Source of the DNA: Solirubrobacterales bacterium
GTDB lineage: Bacteria > Actinomycetota > Thermoleophilia > Solirubrobacterales > Solirubrobacteraceae
DNA: 6,311 nucleotides
Direction of reading: 5' to 3'
Assembly: GCA_013813955.1 (NCBI GenBank)
Contig: JACCQW010000055.1
Coordinates: 1-6,311, forward strand
Shown here: positions 1 through 5,760 of the stretch, in pieces
Layout: every line of letters starts with the position of its first letter
Numbering within the stretch: the stretch's first letter is position 1
Position numbers and translations under genes: made by a program
Notes under the pieces: generated by a model
Told to the model about the DNA's origin: nothing
Databases searched by the model: none
The model's input: the letters and a program-made list of their open reading frames with translations, nothing else

Positions 1-13
1 CTGGCTCGCGGGC

Positions 14-1933
14 CTAGTGCTCATGGTCACCCGTCGCTCCGCACGCGCAGCTGATGATCTCGCGCGTGATGGTGCGGTCGTCGGTGTGGATGTGCGTCGT
101 GCACGGCATGCACGGGTCGAAGCTGCGGATCGCGCGCAGCACGTCGATGCCCTTGAAGTCCTCGGGCTTCTCGTAGTTCTCCAGCAGCGGCGTGGCCATC
201 ACCGCCTCCTCGTAGGGGCCGGGGTTGCCGAAGGGATCCTTCGGCGAGGCCATCCACGTCGAGGGCGTGAGGATCTGGTAGTTCTGGATCACCTGGTTGT
301 CCATCTCCAGGTGGTGGGTCAGGTAGCCCCGGCCCGCGCTCCACAGCCCCACGCCGATCTGGTGGTCCTTGGGGACCTTGTAGGGAGTGGACATCTTGGC
401 GTCCGGACCGCCCTTGCGCAGGAGGTCGTAGGCGATCATCAGGTTGTCGTAGGCGATCGCCGCGGTGTAGAGGATGCAGTACGCGCGGGCGCGGTTGCGC
501 TCGAAGGCGCCCCAGGTCTCGGGGATCTTCCACTCGATCTCGGTGTTGGGCAGCTCCGCCTTGGGCAGGTGGATCTTCAGGCTGTGCCCGGTCGGCTCGA
601 TGTAGCGGCTCTCGCGGTAGTGCGGCGTCATCGCCGCCGCCCAGATGCGGGAGTAGGCCCCGGTCTCCATCGCCTGACGGTCCCACCGCGGCGCGGTCGA
701 CCACGAGTACTTTTCCTTCCAGCTCGTGGCGGTCGGCTTGGGGATCGTCTCCTTGTTCCACGGGTGGTAGGGCGACAGCGGGTTGCCCGCGGGATCGGTG
801 GGGAACTTGTAGTGCCCGTTGCCGTTGCCGTTCCCAGTCCACTCCTCGTAGAAGGCGTGCTCGACGAACTCCTCCACGCCGGCGTTGACCATCTGCAGGC
901 TCGTGGTGACGAGCTCGCCGTCGACGAGGACGCCGGGAGGCGCCCAGCGCTTGGAGCCCCAGTCGTCGCAGTTCTCGTAGGTGGCGTCGTAGGCGTAGGG
1001 GTCGTCCCACTGGCCGGGCTCGAGCATGCTCTTGGGGCGGGTCCCGATGTCCTTGTACTTCGGGTTGACCTCGTAGAAGAACTCAGCCAGGTCGTCCCAG
1101 ATCGCCGCGGTCTTGCGCCCGTAGTCGAAGTACTTGACGACGCGCAGCATGATCTCGTTCAGGTCCGACGGGTCGATCGTGGTGCTCACGCCACCCGGCA
1201 CGACCGTCTGGGGATGGGGGTACTTGCCGCCGATCAACACGTAGGCCTCGCGCGCCAGGCGCGTGTAGTGCAGACCCTCCAGGTAGAGCTTGCCGGTCAG
1301 CGGCGTGAGGTCGGTCATCAGATCGGACATGAACTCGTAGCCGTGGACCTCACGGCCCTGCGTGCGCGTGTTCGTCGCGCGCTCCCAGATCTCCGGGTTG
1401 GTCTCGCGGACGGCGGCCTCGGAGAAGTCGGGGCCGGCGAGCAGCGACAGGTGGATCGGATGGTCGTAGAGGTACTCGACCCCCAGCAGCAGGTTTCGCG
1501 CCACGATCCCCATCGGCGGCGGCTTGACGCCGAACGCCATCTCGCAGGCCAGCGCGGAGCAGGTCGCGTGCACGCCGCCGCAGACGCCGCAGGCGCGGCT
1601 GGAGATGAAGATCGCGTCGCGCGGGTCGCGGCCCTTGAGGATGATCTCGTAGCCACGGAAGAGGGTGGCCATCGACGCCGTCTCGAGCACCTCGCGGTTG
1701 TCGAGGTCGACCACCGTGTGGAACGCCAGCGCGCCCGCCACCCGGGTGACCGGGTCGAAGTCGACGCGGCGGATCGCCCCGTTGCGGGCGAACAGCTCGC
1801 GCATCTTCTCCGGGTCGTCCTCGATCGGCGTGGGAAGCGGGGTCTCCGTGTAGGAGTAGGGATCGGCGACGCCGGGCTTCAGCGTCGCGTTGCCCTGCGC
1901 GTCGAACTCGATCGGCAGGTTCTTAAAGCACAT
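14..1933 (-). CDS. [NiFe]-hydrogenase large (catalytic) subunit, group 1h-like, copy A
   Basis: Catalytic subunit that would split H2 at a NiFe(CN)2CO centre. Seen: the L1 motif RACGVCGG with Cys115, Cys118 and His122; the L2 motif DPCMPCTTH with Cys608, Cys611 and His614; and the N-terminal signature DPVTRVAGALAFH near residues 60-72. The Glu of the usual RxEGH motif is Ala66. The 639 aa are somewhat longer than typical family members. Residues 1-52 form an extension absent from copy B. Twenty-five residues follow His614; in the family such a tail is removed by a maturation endopeptidase after nickel insertion. The tail is odd in carrying CxC and a terminal DHEH. No signal peptide or membrane segment is visible, so it is probably cytosolic. 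The start is fixed: the stop codon of the small subunit sits immediately upstream in the same frame, with GGAAGGAG as ribosome binding site. Family assignment is firm; subgroup (1h, hhyL-type, or 1l) is inference. Confidence 0.95.
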   Translation of the reverse strand: MCFKNLPIEFDAQGNATLKPGVADPYSYTETPLPTPIEDDPEKMRELFARNGAIRRVDFDPVTRVAGALAFHTVVDLDNREVLETASMATLFRGYEIILKGRDPRDAIFISSRACGVCGGVHATCSALACEMAFGVKPPPMGIVARNLLLGVEYLYDHPIHLSLLAGPDFSEAAVRETNPEIWERATNTRTQGREVHGYEFMSDLMTDLTPLTGKLYLEGLHYTRLAREAYVLIGGKYPHPQTVVPGGVSTTIDPSDLNEIMLRVVKYFDYGRKTAAIWDDLAEFFYEVNPKYKDIGTRPKSMLEPGQWDDPYAYDATYENCDDWGSKRWAPPGVLVDGELVTTSLQMVNAGVEEFVEHAFYEEWTGNGNGNGHYKFPTDPAGNPLSPYHPWNKETIPKPTATSWKEKYSWSTAPRWDRQAMETGAYSRIWAAAMTPHYRESRYIEPTGHSLKIHLPKAELPNTEIEWKIPETWGAFERNRARAYCILYTAAIAYDNLMIAYDLLRKGGPDAKMSTPYKVPKDHQIGVGLWSAGRGYLTHHLEMDNQVIQNYQILTPSTWMASPKDPFGNPGPYEEAVMATPLLENYEKPEDFKGIDVLRAIRSFDPCMPCTTHIHTDDRTITREIISCACGATGDHEH

Positions 1934-3277
1934 TCAAAGCTCCTTCCGGGACTTAACCCGTTCGCCAAGGACGTCGACGCTCCGGTTGAGGTCCACGCCC
2001 TTCTGTCTCAGGATGTCCCGGCTCTGGGGCAGCGGCTGCTTCTTGTTGCGCGCCGCGTGGTTGACCGAACCGTGGTATTGCAGCTTCTTGTAGAAGTAGG
2101 AGTTGACGCTGTCGAGCGGGCCCTTCTTGCCGTGCGCACGAGCCCACCCGGAGGGCACCTCGTGGGCGTTGTCCCAGATCCCCGTGCGGTTGCCGGTCTT
2201 CATCGACAGCCGGCGCAGCCGCCGGATCCCGCCGCCGGTCACCTTTGAGATTCCGCCGGAGATCGCCGATCCGGGAGGCGCCTTGTAGAACGGGCTGTAC
2301 TTGTCGGGGAAGCCGGGCATCGTGCAGCCGATGCACGCGCCGCCGGCGACCATGCACCCGCCCATGTGGTTGATCGCGCCGCGCTCGACGATGTTGCACT
2401 GCACCACCGGGCCCCAGCAGCCGATCTCCACCAGGCACTGATTGTCGCCGAACTCCTCCGCGAAGACGCCCTCCTCGTAGTAGCCCGCCTTCGGGCAGTG
2501 GCGATGCACCGTCTCGGTGAACAGCCACGCCGGCCGGCCGAGCTCGTCGAACTTCGGCACCGGCGCGAGGTTCTGCAGGAACAGCAGCACCGCGGCGACG
2601 GTCTCGGTGAAGTTGTCGCCCACCGGCGAGCACCCGGGGATGTTGACGACGGGCACGCCGAGCGCCGAGCGGTAGTCCTCGCCGAGAAAGTCCGTGAGGC
2701 TCATCGAGCCGGTGATGTTGCCCGCGGCGGCGGGGATCCCGCCCCACGTCGCGCACGTACCGATCGCGATGTACGCCGCCGCGCCCGGGGCCAGCTTCCA
2801 CAGCCAGTCGGTCACGCGGTTGGGCTGGTCGGTCTCCGACTCGGGATCGAAGCCCCCGGCGCCCATCGCCGAGAAGTAGCCGTACTCGGTCGGGAACGCC
2901 TGGTCGTCGGGGACCGAGCCCTCGAGCACCACCACGTAGGGCGCGCCCAGCTCGCCGTTGACGGCCTGGCGGAAGGGCCGGATGAACTCGCCGCCGGCCC
3001 CGGGGGACAGCACGGGGTGATGGAGGACGACCTTCGGCAGGTTCGGGATCCGCCCGAGCAGGAGGTCCTCGACGGAGGGGTTGGTCGCGCCGGTGGCGGC
3101 GATCGAGCACCCGTCGCAGCTCATGCCCGCGATCCAGAAGACGTGGACCACGTTGAGCGGCCCGTCGGGGCTTCCGCCCAGACCGCCCAGCCCAGACTTC
3201 ACGTCGGCGCCGAAGACGCCGCCCGCGTTGGGGACCGTCTGAAGCCTCATCTCTTCTCCGTACCTCGCATAAGCCAT
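1934..3277 (-). CDS. [NiFe]-hydrogenase small (Fe-S) subunit, group 1h-like, copy A
   Basis: Electron-transfer subunit pairing with large subunit A. Ligands in a 447-aa numbering: proximal cluster Cys54 and Cys57 (SCDGCS), Cys175 (GTCATWGG) and Cys216 (PGCSPVGDN); distal cluster His258, Cys261, Cys281 and Cys287; medial cluster Cys294, Cys308, Cys315 and Cys318 (GGACIGC). Cys308 suggests the medial cluster is [4Fe-4S]. The second proximal ligand is Cys, where the group 1h enzyme of Ralstonia eutropha is described with Asp. No twin-arginine signal and no C-terminal membrane helix are seen, so it is cytosolic. A charged tail of about 90 residues follows the cluster region. Start choice: ATG at 3277 has a strong GGGAGGAG ten bases upstream. 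ATG at 3250 (438 aa) has GGAG with 5-base spacing and is a real alternative. An upstream ATG at 3346 would place the start inside the inverted-repeat region and is unlikely. The first gene of the module. Confidence 0.93.
   Translation of the reverse strand: MAYARYGEEMRLQTVPNAGGVFGADVKSGLGGLGGSPDGPLNVVHVFWIAGMSCDGCSIAATGATNPSVEDLLLGRIPNLPKVVLHHPVLSPGAGGEFIRPFRQAVNGELGAPYVVVLEGSVPDDQAFPTEYGYFSAMGAGGFDPESETDQPNRVTDWLWKLAPGAAAYIAIGTCATWGGIPAAAGNITGSMSLTDFLGEDYRSALGVPVVNIPGCSPVGDNFTETVAAVLLFLQNLAPVPKFDELGRPAWLFTETVHRHCPKAGYYEEGVFAEEFGDNQCLVEIGCWGPVVQCNIVERGAINHMGGCMVAGGACIGCTMPGFPDKYSPFYKAPPGSAISGGISKVTGGGIRRLRRLSMKTGNRTGIWDNAHEVPSGWARAHGKKGPLDSVNSYFYKKLQYHGSVNHAARNKKQPLPQSRDILRQKGVDLNRSVDVLGERVKSRKEL
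1940..1947 (-). promoter_or_regulatory. Ribosome binding site of large subunit A
   Basis: Minus strand reads GGAAGGAG then six bases, including the small-subunit TGA, before the ATG at 1933. The site lies inside the last codons of small subunit A, so translation of the two subunits is probably coupled. It settles the large-subunit start. Confidence 0.8.
2265..2484. repeat. Near-identical DNA segment shared by the two small-subunit genes (copy A)
   Basis: Aligns without gaps to 6092-6311, with five differences in 220 bases by hand count (2357, 2441, 2451, 2452, 2461); 2265-2440 has a single difference. It encodes the distal and medial cluster region. The match ends at 6311 only because the window ends. 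Towards the 3' end of the genes identity drops but stays high. Confidence 0.9.
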
Positions 3278-3287
3278 CGGTCGGTCT

Positions 3288-3295
3288 CTCCTCCC
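3288..3295 (-). promoter_or_regulatory. Likely ribosome binding site of small subunit A
   Basis: Minus strand GGGAGGAG, ten bases ahead of the ATG at 3277. It is the strongest Shine-Dalgarno-like sequence in the divergent intergenic region and favours 3277 over 3250 as the start, although its spacing is slightly long. Confidence 0.6.
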
Positions 3296-3309
3296 AGACT
3301 GGACTCCGC

Positions 3310-3346
3310 TGTGTGCATGGTACACATAGATGTGGCCCCGGCACAT
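3310..3346. promoter_or_regulatory. Array of inverted TGTG/CACA half-sites, candidate operator
   Basis: Two 17-bp imperfect palindromes lie side by side: TGTGTGC-ATG-GTACACA (3310-3326) and ATGTG-N7-CACAT (3330-3346). Their centres (3318 and 3338) are 20 bp apart, about two helical turns. The inner arms also form a perfect CACAT-AG-ATGTG (3323-3334). The array lies 33-69 bases upstream of the small-subunit A start and 60-96 bases upstream of the divergent gene, where a dimeric regulator could control both. The binding protein is unknown. Confidence 0.45.
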
Positions 3347-3405
3347 GAACTTCCCGCGGTCGGCGCATTAGCATTACCCCGATCTCCCATGGGCGACCCT
3401 GAGCT

Positions 3406-3993
3406 ATGACCGATGCACACGACGGCTTTCTGGCCGTTAACTCCGGCCTCGTCCGCCAGACGCTGGTCGAGGCCCTCTTCGGGCAGGTCGAGAAGCGTAG
3501 CGAGGAACGCCCCGAAGAAGCCATCGCCGCGGTACTGGAGGCCGCCGGCCAGGCGTTCACGGTGGCTGACGAGATCCCGCTCGACCACGGCCTGCGCCAC
3601 TTCGGGTACCTCGCCCGCGTCGTCGAGGCCGACCTCTTCGAGCCGGCGCGGCTGAGCGCCGACTGGGTCCCCGCCATGCTGACCGAGCGCTTCGCGCTCA
3701 CGGGCAGCTGGTCGCGGGCGCTGACGGAGGCCTGCGGCGACCTCGCCCGCCTCGAGCCGCTGGGCAAGCCGAGCCCCGACGACGAGACCGCGATGACCTG
3801 GCGTGTCCCCGGGCCGGGGGGCCACGTCCGCCACTACCTGGCCCGGCGCACGATCGAGGAGCACCTGCGCGAGCGCGAGGAGGCCGTGGCCGGCGACCCC
3901 GCCGAGCTCAAGCGTCCGTGGCTGTACGGCTTCTTCGTGCGCGCGTGCGAGGAGGCGCTGCCCGACGGGGCCGTGCTCGACGCCCCGGCCTGA
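3406..3993 (+). CDS. Unrecognised 195-aa protein between the two hydrogenase modules
   Basis: I do not recognise this family. The reading frame is open for 195 codons with strong G/C preference at third positions, which supports it being real. The product is rich in Glu, Ala, Leu and Arg and looks mainly helical and soluble. No signal peptide, membrane segment or metal motif is seen; the only cysteines are Cys110 (TEACGD) and Cys181 (RACEEA), so it is not a ferredoxin or Rieske protein. Charged helical stretches lie near residues 20-50 and 145-170, and WLYGFFVRACEEA near 172-184 looks like an amphipathic helix. It is transcribed away from hydrogenase A through a shared intergenic region and converges on hydrogenase B, so a hydrogenase-linked role (accessory, assembly or regulatory) is possible on context alone. 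The Shine-Dalgarno sequence is weak (GAG two bases before ATG). Confidence 0.75.
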   Translation: MTDAHDGFLAVNSGLVRQTLVEALFGQVEKRSEERPEEAIAAVLEAAGQAFTVADEIPLDHGLRHFGYLARVVEADLFEPARLSADWVPAMLTERFALTGSWSRALTEACGDLARLEPLGKPSPDDETAMTWRVPGPGGHVRHYLARRTIEEHLREREEAVAGDPAELKRPWLYGFFVRACEEALPDGAVLDAPA

Positions 3994-4034
3994 CGTCGGG
4001 GCGGGCACACCGCACGTCGGGGCGGGCCCACCGC
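3993..4034. repeat. Two tandem copies of a 21-bp GC-rich repeat
   Basis: Copy 1 (3993-4013) begins ACGTCGGGGCGGGC and copy 2 (4014-4034) repeats it with one difference in 21 (A at 4007 versus C at 4028). The array starts on the last base of the TGA stop of the 195-aa gene and fills most of the 66-base convergent gap before large subunit B's stop. Between 4025 and 4050 an imperfect GGCCC/GGGCC hairpin can be drawn, but no U-tract follows on either strand, so a terminator is not established. Confidence 0.8.
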
Positions 4035-4059
4035 GTGCTCGTCGCGGGCCGTGCGCCGG

Positions 4060-5760
4060 TCAGTGCGTCGCGCAGGCCATGCACGGATCGAAGCTACGGA
4101 TCGTGCGCAGCACGTCGATGCAGCGCTCGGGCTGGGCGGAGCTGACCAGCGGCGTAGCCCGCACGGCCTGCTCGATCGGGCCCGGCGTGCCGAAGGCATC
4201 GGTCGGCGAGGCCGTGAACGTCGAGGGGCCGAGGATCTGGTAGTTCTCGATGACACCACCGTCGATCTCCATGTGGTGGCTGAGGTAGCCGCGCGCGCTG
4301 CCCCACAGACCGACGCCGATGCGGTGGTCCTTGGGGACCGTGTAGTGCGTGAACACCTTGGCGTCCGGGCCCCCGCGCCGCGCGAGGTCATAGGCGATCA
4401 CCAGGCTCTCGTAGGCCACGAGCGCCGAATGGACCAGTGAGTACGCGCGGGCGCGATGGCGCTCCAACGCGTTCCAGCGCTGCGGGACGAACCACTCGAG
4501 CGTGGTCCCCAGCAGCTCGCCCTGCGGCACGCCCAGCCTCAGGCTGTGCCCTGTCGCCTCGGCGAAGAGGCCGTGCGGCTGCATCCCGGCGAGCGCGGTG
4601 GCCCACAGGCGCGCGCCGGCCCCGGTCTCCATCGCGTGGCGCTCCCAGCGCGGCGCGGTCGACCACGAGTATCCGCCCCGCGGGTCGGGGTCCCCGGGGT
4701 GGGGCAGTGTCTTCTTGTTCGAGGGATGGTGCGCGGAGATGCGGTTGCCCGCCGGATCGGCGTCGAACGGGGGGCCGCCGTTGCCGGTCCAGTCGTCGTA
4801 GTAGGAGTGCTCGACGAACTCCTCCATCCCCGCGTCGATCTGCTGGAGGTCGGTGGTCCGCAGCCGGCCGTCCACGATCGCGCCCGGGGTCGCCCAGCGA
4901 GCCTCGCCCCAGGCGGATGAGTTCTCGAACGTCGCGTCGTAGGTGAAGGGGTCGTCCCACAGGCCGAGGTCGACGAAGTTCTTCGGCCCGGCCCCGACGT
5001 CGGCGAACCGCGGATCGGCCTCGTAGAGGAAGTCGGTGAGGTCGTCCCAGACCGCGACGACCTTGCGCCCGTAGTCGAAGAACTTGACCACGCGCAGCAT
5101 CGCGACGTTCAGGTCGGAGGGATCGATCGTCGCGCTCAGGCCGCCGGGGACGATCGTTTGGGGATGGGGGAACTTGCCGCCGGTCAGCACGTAGGCCTCG
5201 CGGGCGACGCGTGACATGCGCAGCGCCTCGATGTACAGCTCGCCTGAGGACCGCGTGAGCGCGGCCATGATGTCGGCCACGCGCGCATAGCCGTGCGTCG
5301 CCAGGCCGGGAGCCGGGGCCTGCTCCGCACGGGCCCACAGCTCGGGGTTTGTTTCCCGCACCGTCGCCTCGGAGTAGTCCGGGCCCGCGCGCAGGAACAG
5401 ATGGGTCGGGAGGTCGTAGAGGCACTCGGCCGCCGAGAGCATGTTGCGGCATGCGATCCCCATCGCCGGAGGGTGGACGCCGAAGGTCATCTCGCAGGCG
5501 AGGGCCGACGCCGTGGCGTGCGCTCCGCCGCACACGCCGCACGCGCGGCTGGAGAGGAAGATCGCGTCGCGGGCATCGCGGCCCTCGAGGATCACCTCGT
5601 AGCCGCGGAACAGCGTCGCCAGCGAGGCCGTGCCGAGGACCTCGCCGTTGCCGAGGTCGACCTGGGTGTGGAAGGCGAGCGCACCCGCCACCCGGCTGAC
5701 CGGCTCGAAGTCGATGCGGCGCGCGCCGCCGGGCCCTGCGGTCGCGTCCTGGACGGACAT
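4060..5760 (-). CDS. [NiFe]-hydrogenase large subunit, group 1h-like, copy B, without C-terminal maturation peptide
   Basis: A diverged paralogue of large subunit A, roughly two thirds identical by eye. All four nickel-binding cysteines are present: L1 RACGVCGG with Cys74 and Cys77 (His81 follows), and L2 DPCMACATH with Cys560 and Cys563. The protein ends on His566, the last residue of L2, directly followed by TGA. It therefore has no cleavable tail and should not need the processing endopeptidase. In other lineages, such as H2-sensing regulatory hydrogenases, large subunits ending at this His are known. Compared with A it also lacks about 39 N-terminal residues and has a shorter central loop (TGNGGPP instead of TGNGNGNGH). 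The SWSTAPRW active-site region is kept, and the RxEGH Glu is Ala25, as in A. The start abuts small subunit B's TAG in frame, with GGGAGGAG upstream. The gene looks intact rather than decayed. Whether it is an enzyme or a sensor is open. Confidence 0.95.
   Translation of the reverse strand: MSVQDATAGPGGARRIDFEPVSRVAGALAFHTQVDLGNGEVLGTASLATLFRGYEVILEGRDARDAIFLSSRACGVCGGAHATASALACEMTFGVHPPAMGIACRNMLSAAECLYDLPTHLFLRAGPDYSEATVRETNPELWARAEQAPAPGLATHGYARVADIMAALTRSSGELYIEALRMSRVAREAYVLTGGKFPHPQTIVPGGLSATIDPSDLNVAMLRVVKFFDYGRKVVAVWDDLTDFLYEADPRFADVGAGPKNFVDLGLWDDPFTYDATFENSSAWGEARWATPGAIVDGRLRTTDLQQIDAGMEEFVEHSYYDDWTGNGGPPFDADPAGNRISAHHPSNKKTLPHPGDPDPRGGYSWSTAPRWERHAMETGAGARLWATALAGMQPHGLFAEATGHSLRLGVPQGELLGTTLEWFVPQRWNALERHRARAYSLVHSALVAYESLVIAYDLARRGGPDAKVFTHYTVPKDHRIGVGLWGSARGYLSHHMEIDGGVIENYQILGPSTFTASPTDAFGTPGPIEQAVRATPLVSSAQPERCIDVLRTIRSFDPCMACATH

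Larger units (their letters stand above)
3278..3405. promoter_or_regulatory. Divergent promoter/operator region between hydrogenase A and the 195-aa gene
   Basis: The only divergent intergenic region in the window (128 bases). It holds a cluster of inverted half-sites at 3310-3346 and a more AT-rich patch (GCATTAGCATTA, 3365-3376) in otherwise GC-rich DNA. On the plus strand TAGCAT (3369-3374) fits a TANNNT -10 element and would give a leader of about 25 bases for the gene at 3406. On the minus strand TACCAT (complement of 3317-3322) would give a leader of about 30 bases for small subunit A and would overlap the inverted repeats. No convincing -35 is seen for either. Promoter placement is inference. 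Confidence 0.5.

Noticed and set aside
17..2248. A 743-codon plus-strand open frame antisense to the hydrogenase A genes
   Set aside because: It mirrors the codon structure of the real genes in GC-rich DNA, has a Val/Arg/His-rich composition with no domain, and its opposite strand encodes clear [NiFe] motifs.
3278..3346. N-terminal extension of small subunit A to ATG at 3346, with an RR pair resembling a twin-arginine signal
   Set aside because: There is no SRRxFLK motif and no hydrophobic stretch, and the extension would overlap the putative operator and ribosome binding site.
3310..3346. A classical CRP/FNR site
   Set aside because: The spacing between TGTG and CACA arms (7 or 9 bases) and the missing TGTGA/TCACA form do not match the CRP consensus; the regulator is left unassigned.
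2366..3409. A 347-codon plus-strand open frame antisense to small subunit A
   Set aside because: Low-complexity Arg/Ala/Val/His composition; the minus strand holds the Fe-S ligands. Shadow frame.
3993..4034. CRISPR array
   Set aside because: Only two adjacent 21-bp copies with no spacer between them.
4025..4050. Rho-independent terminator in the convergent gap
   Set aside because: Only an imperfect GC hairpin with a bulge is found, without a U-tract on either strand.
4060..4062. Large subunit B as a truncated pseudogene
   Set aside because: The stop falls exactly after the complete L2 motif, all four Cys ligands and the SWSTAPRW region are intact, and no tail remnant is found downstream.
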